A DNA stretch of 64,000 bases from Prevotella sp. (GTDB lineage: Bacteria; Bacteroidota; Bacteroidia; Bacteroidales; Bacteroidaceae), in assembly GCA_017617615.1 (NCBI GenBank), contig JAFZVV010000008.1, positions 5,573 through 69,572 of the forward strand, in the 5' to 3' direction. Position 1 is the stretch's first letter, and each line of letters starts with the position of its first letter. Below are positions 17,121 to 25,107 of this stretch, in pieces. The notes beneath the pieces are model-generated. The model saw only the letters and a list, made by a program, of their open reading frames with translations. It searched no databases and had not been told where the DNA came from. Both the position numbers and the translations under genes were made by a program.

Positions 17121-18215
17121 TTAGTCTTTCTTGTAATGCTTGTCGTAGAAACGCTTCTTCACCACCACGCCGGGGAAGGTCTTCTTGCGGATTTGTATCT
17201 CGAGGGGAGTGCCCAGTTTGGCGTGGGCGGTCTCGACAAGCGCCATGCACACGCTCTTGCCGGTGGAGATGGAGTTGTAACCGGTGGTCACCTCGCCCAC
17301 CTGACGGCCTTCGGCCAAAACGGGATAGCCATGGCGGGGAACGGCACGGCCTTCGAGCTCGATGCCGATGACCCTGCGCGCCACACCCTCGGTCTTCTGG
17401 CGGAGGAGGGCATCGCGGCCGATGAACTCAGGCTTTTCGAACTTGCAGAACATGCTCAGGCCTGCCATCACGGGAGAGATGTCGGCAGAGAGCTCGTCGC
17501 CATAGAGCGGCAGACCCACCTCGAAGCGGAGGGTGTCGCGGCAACCGAGTCCGCAGGGCTTGCAGCGCCCGCTCTCGATGAGTTTGTCCCAACACTGGCG
17601 GATGAAGTCGTGTGAACCGTAAATCTCGAAGCCGTCCTCACCGGTATATCCCGTACGACTCACGATGACGGTCTCGCCGGCGGTGTCGATGGTCTTCACG
17701 GTGTAGAAGGTAAGTTCCTTACAACCCAGGCCCAGCACTTCCTCGACCACGGTCTCCGCCTCAGGTCCCTGGACGGCTATCTGACCGTAGTAGTCCGACT
17801 GGTGGTCGAAGTCGACGTCGTAGCCTTCGAGGTGTTGGCGCATCCACTCCACGTCCTTGTCGATGTTGGCGGCGTTGATGACGAGGAAGAAATCCTGGTC
17901 GCCCATCTTGTAGACGAGCAGGTCGTCCACGGTTCCGCCATCGGGATAGCACATCATGCCATAGTAGATTTTTCCTATGGGTGCATCGGTGATGTCGTTG
18001 GTGAAGATGTGGTTCACGTAACGCTCGGCATCGGTGCCCTTGATGCGCACCTCGCCCATGTGTGAGACGTCGAACACACCGCAGGCCTGGCGCACGGCGT
18101 TGTGCTCGTCGATGATTGAACTATACTGGATGGGCATGTCGAATCCGCCGAAGGGGGAGATGAGCGCGCCCAGCGCTACATGCTTGTCGTAGAGACAGGT
18201 TCTCTTGTTTTCCAT
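17121..18215 (-). CDS. gcvT: Aminomethyltransferase (glycine cleavage T protein)
   Basis: Transfers the methylene carbon from aminomethyl-lipoyl-GcvH to tetrahydrofolate and releases ammonia. From the ATG at 18215 (MENKRTCLYDKHVALGALIS) the protein has 364 residues, the normal size; the longer open frame upstream overlaps lplA. Typical segments are FGGFDMPIQYSSIIDEH, FDVSHMGEVRIKG, VSRTGYTGEDGFEIYG and GLGCRDTLRFEVGLPLYG. It lies 5 bp after the lipoate ligase gene. Confidence 0.96.
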   Translation of the reverse strand: MENKRTCLYDKHVALGALISPFGGFDMPIQYSSIIDEHNAVRQACGVFDVSHMGEVRIKGTDAERYVNHIFTNDITDAPIGKIYYGMMCYPDGGTVDDLLVYKMGDQDFFLVINAANIDKDVEWMRQHLEGYDVDFDHQSDYYGQIAVQGPEAETVVEEVLGLGCKELTFYTVKTIDTAGETVIVSRTGYTGEDGFEIYGSHDFIRQCWDKLIESGRCKPCGLGCRDTLRFEVGLPLYGDELSADISPVMAGLSMFCKFEKPEFIGRDALLRQKTEGVARRVIGIELEGRAVPRHGYPVLAEGRQVGEVTTGYNSISTGKSVCMALVETAHAKLGTPLEIQIRKKTFPGVVVKKRFYDKHYKKD

Positions 18216-18220
18216 AATAC

Positions 18221-19198
18221 CTATGCGTTGTTGAGTAATAATCTGATTAAGTCGGGCTTCTGCAGGTGCAGGATGATGTCGCCTGTCTGCAGGGGTAGGG
18301 CCTTTTCCAGGGCTTCCCGCTGAAGCGCGCATCCGCGCAGGGGCGAGAGGATGCCTCGCTCGATGTCGCCCACGAGGAAGAAGTCGCCCATGATGTCGAT
18401 GGCCTTGATGATGCCGTTCTTCAACTGCATCCGCACTTCGAAATCGCCCACACCCTCGATACGTCCGTGGCGCGTGAGGGTGTAGCGTGGGTTGTTGCCG
18501 TAGATGAATGCCTCGGAGAGGTATTCCTGTTCTATCTCGCCGATACGTGTCACGGCCTCGGGAGAGAGGCATGTCTCGCGGTCGCAGAGGGTGCGCCGGG
18601 CGAAGGCGATGAACTCGCTGAGCGACATCGTGGTGTAGTCCTTGAGCAGGGCGATGTGCTGCCTCACGCTCTTCACCCCCTTGCTTATCAACTTGGCATC
18701 GCTGGGCGTGATGCTTCCCACCATGTGTGCCATGTTGGTGTCGTAGAGCATGGTGCCATGCACGATACTCTTGCCGGGGATATGGTAGAACGCGTTGCCC
18801 GACACCTTCCTGCCGTCGATGAGCACGTCGTTGCGCCCCGTGGCTTTCGCCTCTATCCCCATGCGATAGAGTAGCAGCACCAGCAGGTTGATGTAGCGGT
18901 TGAAGGTGAGGGTGACGTTCTCGTCTTTCGTCACATACGAGAACATCACGTTGCCCATGTCGGCATATACGCACCCGCCACCGCTTTTCCTGCGGTAGGT
19001 CTCGATATGGTGCTCGCGGCAATAGTCGATGTTCACCTCGTTCTCGATGAGTTGGTTGCGGCCGAAAATGACCGTCGGATTCACTTGCCACATGAAGAGA
19101 CAGTCGTCCTCGTCCATTTCCCGCGCCACGTATTCCTCCATGGCGAGATAAAAGGACAGACGGCGTTGTCGTTCGTCAGGCAGCGAAATGTATGTCAT
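18221..19198 (-). CDS. lplA: Lipoate-protein ligase A
   Basis: Activates and attaches lipoate, here most plausibly to GcvH encoded downstream. The 325 residues carry the family core RRKSGGGCVYADMGNVMFS (about 70-90), TGRNDVLIDGRKVSGNAFY and IVHGTMLYDTN. The C-terminal accessory domain (GVGDFEVRMQLKNGIIKAI) is present. It is the first gene of the gcv operon, 40 nt after the predicted transcription start. Placing the ligase first suggests that carrier modification and carrier synthesis are coordinated. Confidence 0.94.
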   Translation of the reverse strand: MTYISLPDERQRRLSFYLAMEEYVAREMDEDDCLFMWQVNPTVIFGRNQLIENEVNIDYCREHHIETYRRKSGGGCVYADMGNVMFSYVTKDENVTLTFNRYINLLVLLLYRMGIEAKATGRNDVLIDGRKVSGNAFYHIPGKSIVHGTMLYDTNMAHMVGSITPSDAKLISKGVKSVRQHIALLKDYTTMSLSEFIAFARRTLCDRETCLSPEAVTRIGEIEQEYLSEAFIYGNNPRYTLTRHGRIEGVGDFEVRMQLKNGIIKAIDIMGDFFLVGDIERGILSPLRGCALQREALEKALPLQTGDIILHLQKPDLIRLLLNNA

Positions 19199-19244
19199 AG
19201 TAAACTGCAGCGCTCAGTGGTCGTCAAAAGGTCGGACTTGTTTG

Positions 19245-19252
19245 CAAATATA
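19245..19252 (-). promoter_or_regulatory. Predicted -7 box of the glycine cleavage operon
   Basis: The minus-strand octamer TATATTTG matches TANNTTTG. The start would be near 19238, giving a leader of about 40 nt. That is too short for the tandem glycine riboswitch found ahead of many gcv operons in other phyla. Confidence 0.65.
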
Positions 19253-19311
19253 ATATATTTTTATGGATTCGGCACCTATTTTTTTGTGAAAAAATGAGGT
19301 GTCCGGGAAAG

Positions 19312-19354
19312 AAAAAAACGGGCGGTTTCGAATTGTCCGGAAACCGCCCGTTTT
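19312..19354 (-). terminator. Terminator of the threonine operon
   Basis: AAAACGGGCGGTTTC and GAAACCGCCCGTTTT form a strong stem with an 8-10-nt loop, 5 bp past the thrC stop, with a T-run on the minus strand. The plus-strand side also has T residues, so it may work in both directions. Confidence 0.85.
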
Positions 19355-19358
19355 GGTG

Positions 19359-20660
19359 TTATTCTTTAAGCAGGAAGGCCTTGAAATCGTCAAATCGTCT
19401 ACTCGTCTCAACGCTGCTTTTCTTGCCTTTCATGAATTCGGCCAACCGATGTGGGATGTGGATGTCGGTGCCGAGGATGTCGTCTACCTTCTCCTTGAAT
19501 TTGGCGGGGTGTGCCGTCTCGCAGAACACGCCGGCCTCGCCCTCACGCAACAGTTCGCGCAGCGCACGGTAACCGCAGGCACCATGGGGGTCGAGCACAT
19601 ATCCCGTGCGGTCGTAGCACTCGCGCATGGTCTGGCGGATGTCGTCGTCGGTATAGGTGGCGCCGCTGATGTAGGCAGTGATGGCATCGTGACTGCCGCC
19701 ATAGAGGTCATACACCCTGGCGAAATTGCTGGGGTCGCCCACGTCCATGGCATTGGCAAGGGTCTGTTTGGTGGGTTGTGGGGTATAGACGCCTGTCTGC
19801 AGGTATTGGTAGAAGATGTCGTTGGCGTTGTTGGCAGCGATGAAGCGCCGGATGGGGAGGCCCATGACATGTCCGAAGAGACCGGCGGTGATGTTGCCGA
19901 AATTGCCGCTGGGCACGCACATCACCATGTTGTCGGCCTTGCCGAGGGCTTTCATCCGCGCGTAGGCGTTGAAGTAGTAGAACGCCTGGGGCAGGAACCG
20001 TGCCACGTTGATGGAGTTGGCGCTGGTGAGCCGCATGTGGGCATTGAGGTCGGCATCGAGGAACGCTTGCTTCACCAAGGCCTGACAGTCGTCGAATACG
20101 CCGTCTACCTCGATGGCAGTGATGTTTTGTCCGAGGGTGGTGAACTGGCATTCCTGTATTTTGCTTACCTTGCCTTTCGGATAGAGCACGTAGACGTGGA
20201 TGCCTTCCACGCCGAGGAACCCATTGGCCACGGCCGACCCGGTGTCGCCGCTGGTGGCCACGAGCACGTTGACGCGCTCCTGTCCTTCCTGGCGGATGAA
20301 GTATTGCAGCAGACGGGCCATGAAGCGCGCCCCTACGTCCTTGAATGCCAGGGTGGGACCGTGGAAGAGTTCGAGCGAGTAGATGTTGTTGTCGACCTTC
20401 ACCACGGGACAGTCGAAGGCGAGGGTGTCGCAAACGATGTGGCGGAGGTCATCGGCGGGGATGTCCTCACCGAAGAAGGCATCGGCCACGACACAGGCTA
20501 TCTCCTGGAACGACAGTTGGTCGATGGTGTCGAAGAACGATGCTGGCAGGGTCTTGATGCGCTCGGGCATGTAGAGGCCGCGGTCGCTGGCGAGGCCTTT
20601 CACCACGGCTTCGTGGAGCGTGGCCATCGGCGCTTTCTTGTTGGTGCTGTAATATCTCAT
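19359..20660 (-). CDS. thrC: Threonine synthase
   Basis: PLP enzyme converting O-phosphohomoserine to threonine. The 433 residues include the N-terminal MRYYSTNKKAPMATLHEAVVK, the PLP lysine in HGPTLAFKDVGARFM (about 110-125), VLVATSGDTGSAVANGF for phosphate binding, and VPSGNFGNITAGL. It is the last gene of the thr operon. The 130-bp spacer to the previous gene contains a 9-bp minisatellite ending just before the start codon. Confidence 0.97.
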   Translation of the reverse strand: MRYYSTNKKAPMATLHEAVVKGLASDRGLYMPERIKTLPASFFDTIDQLSFQEIACVVADAFFGEDIPADDLRHIVCDTLAFDCPVVKVDNNIYSLELFHGPTLAFKDVGARFMARLLQYFIRQEGQERVNVLVATSGDTGSAVANGFLGVEGIHVYVLYPKGKVSKIQECQFTTLGQNITAIEVDGVFDDCQALVKQAFLDADLNAHMRLTSANSINVARFLPQAFYYFNAYARMKALGKADNMVMCVPSGNFGNITAGLFGHVMGLPIRRFIAANNANDIFYQYLQTGVYTPQPTKQTLANAMDVGDPSNFARVYDLYGGSHDAITAYISGATYTDDDIRQTMRECYDRTGYVLDPHGACGYRALRELLREGEAGVFCETAHPAKFKEKVDDILGTDIHIPHRLAEFMKGKKSSVETSRRFDDFKAFLLKE

Positions 20661-20668
20661 GATTTTTT

Positions 20669-20729
20669 ATATGGGCTATATGGGCATTATGGGCATTATG
20701 GGCATTATGGGCAAAATGGGCATTATGGG
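20669..20729. repeat. 9-bp minisatellite upstream of thrC
   Basis: About six imperfect tandem copies of atgggcatt (variants gctat and aaa), beginning only about 8 nt upstream of the thrC start codon on the minus strand, where a ribosome binding site would lie. Confidence 0.85.
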
Positions 20730-20745
20730 CAACAATAATATTGAA

Positions 20746-20790
20746 TTTTCAATTTTCAATATTCAATCGGGCGCAGCCCGTCATCGATTA
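20746..20790. repeat. Copy of a modular intergenic repeat
   Basis: Contains aattttcaatattcaat followed by the perfect hairpin CGGGC-GCA-GCCCG. It lies directly after the stop of the ApgM-like gene on the minus strand. It is the same family as 8880-8922 and 45079-45132. Confidence 0.7.
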
Positions 20791-22041
20791 TCAATCGGCC
20801 TTCAGCCGCATAAAGGTTTGCATGAATTCCTCCAGGCGGAGCATGCCGTAGTGGCCGCTCACGGTGCTCTGCTCGTCGTAGCACGTCACGTCGTCGGGCA
20901 GGATGCCGCGGTGCCAGATAAGGAAAGGCACTGGCTCGTTGATGTGGGTGCGTATCTCCACGGGGGTGGGGTGGTCGGGGAGAATGGCGATGCACACCGT
21001 CTCATCCCAGTCCTTCACCGCGTTGTAGATAGGCTCCACGATGCGGTGGTCGAGGTATTCGATGGTGCGGATTTTCAGGTCGAGGTCACCGTCGTGGCCT
21101 GCCTCGTCGCTGGCTTCCACATGGAGGAACATGAAATCCTCGTCTCGGAGTGCCTTGATGGCTGCTGCTGCCTTCCCTTCGTAGTTGGTGTCGGCAAGTC
21201 CGGTGGCACCCTCCACTTCGATGATGCGCAGTCCGGCGTAGTGTCCGATGCCCTTGATGAGGTCGACGGCAGAGATGACACTGCCGCTCTTCACTTGGGG
21301 GTACATCTCGGCGATGGTGCGCATCGACGGACGGTAACCGGGACTCCAGGGCCAGATGGAGTTGGCCTCGTCGTGCCCTGCGGCACGCCGTGCGAGGTTG
21401 ATGGGGTGGTTCTTCAGGAGTTCCTGTGACTGGAGGATGAGGCGATTGATGAGGTCGGCAGTCTCCCGGGCCGTCATCCTTCCTTCCTCGGGCGTATCGT
21501 CGTAGCCTTCTTCGGGTTGTACGAGCAAGGGTCGCCAGGGCTGGTCGGGATGGTCGTGGGGTGGCGAACAAGTGATGTGCTTGTTGCCGCCCCGGATTAC
21601 GAGCAGGTGACGGTATTGTATGCCGGCAACGAATTTCACGCGGTCGTTGCCGAGATGCTGGTCGAGGCAGGCCACCAGTTCACGGGCATCGTCGGTGGAG
21701 AGGTGTCCGCCGTGGTGGTTCTTGATACAACCATCGGCCAGGCAGATGATGTTGCAGCGGATGGCCATGTCGTCGGGGCGCATCTCGTAGCCGATGGAAG
21801 CAGCTTCGAGCGGTCCGCGCCCCTCATACACCTTGTTCAGGTCGTAGCCCATGATGGCGGTGTTGGCCACCTCACTGCCCGGGGGAAAGCCCTCGGGCAC
21901 GGTGATGAGCCTTCCGGTGCGCCCTTCCCGTGCGAGCATGTCCATGTATGGGGTATTGGCATATTGCAGTGGTGTCTTCCCGCCGAGTCGCTCGATGCTG
22001 TGGTCGGCCATGCCGTCGCCGAGGATGATGATATGCTTCAT
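20791..22041 (-). CDS. apgM: ApgM-like alkaline-phosphatase-superfamily protein, predicted homoserine kinase
   Basis: The 416 residues belong to the cofactor-independent phosphoglycerate mutase (ApgM) family: IIILGDGMADHSIERLGGK with the metal-binding Asp, PEGFPPGSEVANTAIMGYD with the nucleophile Ser region, FLHVEASDEAGHDGDLDLK and ILPDHPTPVEIRTH with metal-ligand Asp/His. It sits between thrA (11 bp upstream) and thrC, the slot where thrB is found in other bacteria, and no GHMP homoserine kinase is nearby. A Bacteroides homologue in the same context has, to my recollection, been assigned homoserine kinase activity by genetics. I therefore infer that role rather than glycolysis. Confidence 0.88.
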   Translation of the reverse strand: MKHIIILGDGMADHSIERLGGKTPLQYANTPYMDMLAREGRTGRLITVPEGFPPGSEVANTAIMGYDLNKVYEGRGPLEAASIGYEMRPDDMAIRCNIICLADGCIKNHHGGHLSTDDARELVACLDQHLGNDRVKFVAGIQYRHLLVIRGGNKHITCSPPHDHPDQPWRPLLVQPEEGYDDTPEEGRMTARETADLINRLILQSQELLKNHPINLARRAAGHDEANSIWPWSPGYRPSMRTIAEMYPQVKSGSVISAVDLIKGIGHYAGLRIIEVEGATGLADTNYEGKAAAAIKALRDEDFMFLHVEASDEAGHDGDLDLKIRTIEYLDHRIVEPIYNAVKDWDETVCIAILPDHPTPVEIRTHINEPVPFLIWHRGILPDDVTCYDEQSTVSGHYGMLRLEEFMQTFMRLKAD

Positions 22042-22052
22042 GACTGGTGGGA

Positions 22053-24488
22053 TTAGATATTGGCGATACTCATGATGTTGGCAAATACGCCGGCGGCGGT
22101 AACGCTCGCACCTGCGCCATAGCCTTGGATGAGCATGGGGAACTCGCGGTAGCGCTCGGTGGTGAGCATCACGATGTTGTTGCTGCCTTGGAGGTTGTAG
22201 AACGGATGTCCCTGAGGCACCTCACGGAGGGCTACGCTGGTGGTGCCGTGGTCCATGGTGGCGACGAAACGCCAACGCTTGCCTTCTGCCTCGAGCTTCT
22301 TGCGGCGCTCCTCAAAGGGGGCGTCGAGCTGCGGGAGTCGCTGCCAGAACTCGTCGATGGTGCCTTCGAAATAGTCGTCGGGCACGAAGAGGTGCTTTTC
22401 CACATCGTCTTGCTCCACCTTGTATCCTGCCTCGCGGGTGAGGATGACGAGCTTGCGCACCACGTCCTTGCCACTCAGGTCGATGCGGGGGTCGGGTTCG
22501 CTGTAGCCCGACTCCTTGGCGCGTCTCACCGTCTCTGAGAACGGCACCGTGGCAGACAGTTCGTTGAAGATGAAGTTGAGTGTGCCGCTGAGCACGGCCT
22601 CTATCTTGAGAATCTTGTCACCGGAATTGCAGAGGTCGTTGATGGTGCCGATGATGGGCAGTCCGGCACCTACATTGGTCTCGTAGCGGAACTTCACGCC
22701 GCGTTGCAGGGCAGTGAGTTTCAGCTTGCGGTAAGTGTCGTAGTCTGACGATGCTGCTATCTTGTTGGCGGCAATCACGCTGATGTTGTGCTCGAGGAAC
22801 GACTGGTAGAGGCTCGCCACCTCTACGCTGGCGGTACAGTCGACGAACACGCTGTTGAAGATGTTCATGCCGATGACCTCGTCGTGCAGGCGCTGCTTGT
22901 CGCTGGGCTCTGCCTCGTCGAGCAGTTGGCGGTAGTTGTCGAGGTCGATGCCGTCGCGCGTGAAGATGCCCTTCTTCGAACTGGCAATACCCACGACGTT
23001 GAGTTTCAGCCGGCTGGTCTCCTTCAGCAACTCATACTGTGAGCGTATCTGTTCGATGAGTTTGCTGCCCACGGTGCCTACGCCGCAGATGAAGAGGTTG
23101 AGCACCTTGTATTCGGAGAGGAAGAAGGAGTCGTGGAGCACATTGAGCGACTTGCGCAGGAAACGTCCTTCGACCACGAACGAGATATTGGTCTCCGAGG
23201 CACCCTGAGCACAGGCGATGACGCTGATACCGCTGCGCCCGAGGGTACCGAAGAGCTTACCTGCTATACCCGGCGTATGTTTCATGTTCTCGCCCACGAT
23301 GGCGATGGTGGCGAGGCCGCTCTCCGCATGCATGGGGAACATGGCGCCCGTCTCTATCTCCTTGGCAAACTCCTCGTTGAGCACGTCGACGGCCGAGGGG
23401 GCATCCTCGTCGCGCACACCGATGGAGGTGGAGTTCTCCGATGAGGCCTGCGATACCATGAACACCGAGATGCCGTTGGCGGCGAGGGCGGAGAAGATGC
23501 GGCGGTTGACACCGATAACACCCACCATCGACAGACCGGTGACGGTGATGAGGGTGGTGCCGCTGATGCTCGAGATACCCTTGATGGGCTTCTGGTCGTT
23601 GTCGATTTCTGCCTTGATGATGGTTCCCGCGCCATTGGGATTGAACGTGTTTTTCACCAGGATGGGGATGTTCTTCACGCAGACGGGGTATATGGTGGGG
23701 GGATAGATGACTTTCGCACCGAAGTTGCAAAGCTCCATCGCCTCGATATAGCTCAGGGCATTGATAGTGTAGGCGGTCTTGATGACGCGGGGGTCGGCAG
23801 TCATGAACCCGTCGACGTCGGTCCATATCTCCAGGATATCGGCATCGAGGGCGGCGGCGATGATCGAGGCGGTGTAGTCGCTGCCGCCACGTCCGAGGTT
23901 GGTCACCTCGCCGGTGTTGCGGTCGCGGCTGATGAAACCGGGCACGAGCGACACCTTGGGAATGTCGTCGAAAGCATCGCGCGTGAGTTTGTAGGTCAGT
24001 TCGCTGTCAAGTACGTGCTTGCCGTTCTTCCGCACTGTCTTGATGAAGTTGCGGGAGTCATGCCATTTCGCGCCTTTTATCAAGGTGGCTACGATGTTGC
24101 TGCTCAACCGCTCACCGTAACTCACGATGGCATCGAGGGTCTTCTCGCTCAGGTCGTGGATGAGATAAACGCCGAAATAGATGCTCTTCAGCTGTTCGAA
24201 GAGCGCGTCGATGGTGGCGAACAACTGTTCGCGCTTCTTGGGTTCGGTGATGATGGTGTCGATAATCTGGTGATGACGGTCCACCATCTGCTCAAACTCC
24301 TCCTTGTAACGCTCATCGCCTTGCAAGGCAAGGTGTGAGGTGTGAATCAGTTTGTCGGTGATGCCTCCGAGGGCGCTCACCACTACTACTACGGGTTGCT
24401 TGCGGGCCTCTGCCTCTACAATGCGTTTCAAGCTCAAAAGGCTCTTCACGGAACCAACGGACGTTCCGCCGAATTTTAATACTTTCAT
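22053..24488 (-). CDS. thrA: Bifunctional aspartokinase / homoserine dehydrogenase
   Basis: Catalyses the first and third steps of the aspartate pathway. From the ATG at 24488 (MKVLKFGGTSVGSV) the protein has 811 residues, the usual length. The frame is open for another 124 codons upstream but runs through repeats and the promoter. Aspartokinase occupies about 1-290, two ACT regulatory domains about 310-450 (TVTGLSMVGVIGVN, IAIVGENMKHTPGIAGKLF), and homoserine dehydrogenase about 460-811 with NAD site LFICGVGTVGSKLIEQI. The ACT domains imply feedback control by threonine. It is the first gene of the thr operon. Confidence 0.97.
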   Translation of the reverse strand: MKVLKFGGTSVGSVKSLLSLKRIVEAEARKQPVVVVVSALGGITDKLIHTSHLALQGDERYKEEFEQMVDRHHQIIDTIITEPKKREQLFATIDALFEQLKSIYFGVYLIHDLSEKTLDAIVSYGERLSSNIVATLIKGAKWHDSRNFIKTVRKNGKHVLDSELTYKLTRDAFDDIPKVSLVPGFISRDRNTGEVTNLGRGGSDYTASIIAAALDADILEIWTDVDGFMTADPRVIKTAYTINALSYIEAMELCNFGAKVIYPPTIYPVCVKNIPILVKNTFNPNGAGTIIKAEIDNDQKPIKGISSISGTTLITVTGLSMVGVIGVNRRIFSALAANGISVFMVSQASSENSTSIGVRDEDAPSAVDVLNEEFAKEIETGAMFPMHAESGLATIAIVGENMKHTPGIAGKLFGTLGRSGISVIACAQGASETNISFVVEGRFLRKSLNVLHDSFFLSEYKVLNLFICGVGTVGSKLIEQIRSQYELLKETSRLKLNVVGIASSKKGIFTRDGIDLDNYRQLLDEAEPSDKQRLHDEVIGMNIFNSVFVDCTASVEVASLYQSFLEHNISVIAANKIAASSDYDTYRKLKLTALQRGVKFRYETNVGAGLPIIGTINDLCNSGDKILKIEAVLSGTLNFIFNELSATVPFSETVRRAKESGYSEPDPRIDLSGKDVVRKLVILTREAGYKVEQDDVEKHLFVPDDYFEGTIDEFWQRLPQLDAPFEERRKKLEAEGKRWRFVATMDHGTTSVALREVPQGHPFYNLQGSNNIVMLTTERYREFPMLIQGYGAGASVTAAGVFANIMSIANI

Positions 24489-24555
24489 CTTTTTTGATAG
24501 GGTTAAAACTTCTGGGTCCCCTCTACAAACGGGGTTGAATTCCAAATTCGGGGGA

Positions 24556-24587
24556 CAAAAGTACGAATAAGCGAGTGAAAAACCAAA
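24556..24587 (-). promoter_or_regulatory. Promoter of the threonine operon
   Basis: On the minus strand TTTG (24587-24584), a 20-nt spacer and TACTTTTG (24563-24556) match the Bacteroides consensus. Transcription would start near 24549. The 60-nt leader contains a short CCCC/GGGG hairpin. The -33 element lies within a repeated motif, ATTTGGTTTTTCACTCGC. Confidence 0.8.
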
Positions 24588-24862
24588 TTTATTTGGGTTT
24601 TTCCGAGCGAGAGTACTTTCGGCGAAGCCAAAAGTCATGCAAGGCGAGTGAAAAACCAAATTTTGGAGCAGCGAAAGCAAAGATATGCTTGCATATTTTT
24701 GCTGAGTCGTGACAAAATTCAACCGAAGGTTAAATTTATTTGGGTTTTTCCGAGCAAAAGTACTTTCGGCGAAGCTCTCATTGCCATAAGGTAAATAAAA
24801 AAGGATATAAAACAATTTTTTTAAGAAGCCAAAAGTCATGCAGGGCGAGTGAAAAACCAAAT
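24570..24862. repeat. Nested direct repeats upstream of thrA
   Basis: This fills most of the spacer between thrA and the tRNA-like gene. The 18-mer GCGAGTGAAAAACCAAAT occurs three times (near 24571, 24644, 24845). A block of about 44 bp starting aaatttatttgggtttttcc occurs at about 24586 and 24733 with two mismatches. A 36-bp block starting agccaaaagtcatgc occurs at 24626-24661 and 24827-24862 with one mismatch. Between them, at 24664-24720, is a palindrome ATATGC-TT-GCATAT followed by TGCTGAGTCG, related to repeats at 26101-26240 and 53061-53228. Confidence 0.85.
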
Positions 24863-24877
24863 GAAAACACAGTTTTA

Positions 24878-24909
24878 TTTGTTTTTCCGCTTGTTTATTT
24901 TTACCTTTG
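24878..24909 (+). promoter_or_regulatory. Consensus promoter of the tRNA-like gene
   Basis: TTTG at 24878-24881, a 20-nt spacer and TACCTTTG at 24902-24909 match the Bacteroides sigma-ABfr consensus perfectly. Transcription would start near 24916, about 10 nt before the tRNA-like fold. No other promoter was seen before the kinase-like gene at 25108. Confidence 0.8.
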
Positions 24910-24925
24910 CATGATGTAAATCCCC

Positions 24926-25048
24926 ACTGCGGTAGCTCAGTTGGTAGAGCAGTAGCAAATTTTGAGGTGAGATTTCCTGTGAAGGACCAATCACGTCATA
25001 CTCCTTTTCATGGGCTATGTGTCGCAGGTTCGAGTCCTGCCCGCAGTA
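24926..25048 (+). tRNA. tRNA-like gene with about 50 extra nt in the anticodon arm
   Basis: The acceptor stem ACTGCGG/CCGCAGT (24926-24932 with 25041-25047) pairs 7 of 7, followed by A as discriminator. The D arm GCTC-AGTTGGTA-GAGC (24935-24950) and T arm GCAGG-TTCGAGT-CCTGC (24024 offset: 25024-25040) are canonical, and the variable region GTGTC has 5 nt. The anticodon stem can form as GTAGC (24952-24956) with GCTAT (25014-25018). Between these halves are 57 nt instead of 7. The 3' end of that stretch, TTCATGG, would make a normal anticodon loop with CAU if the preceding 50 nt were absent. The extra segment can fold into a hairpin (GATT-TCCT-GTGA-AGGA-CC-AATC). CCA is not encoded. It is either an interrupted tRNA-Met/Ile-like gene, a tRNA-shaped regulatory RNA or a well preserved pseudogene. 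It matches no tRNA class that I know. Confidence 0.7.
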
Positions 25049-25107
25049 CAGTCGGAGAGCCCAGAAACCCCGGAAACCCCGGAATAATAATGCATCTATA
25101 TAAAAAA

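Noticed and set aside
18216..19091. Extension of gcvT upstream of 18215
   Set aside because: It overlaps the well supported lplA gene in another frame and has no family similarity; the typical GcvT start is at 18215.
19199..19260. Glycine riboswitch before the gcv operon
   Set aside because: The space between the predicted start and lplA is only about 40 nt and no tandem aptamer features are visible.
24489..24860. 124-codon N-terminal extension of thrA
   Set aside because: The frame is open, but it runs through repeats and the thr promoter, and the normal aspartokinase N-terminus (MKVLKFGGTSVGS) starts at 24488.
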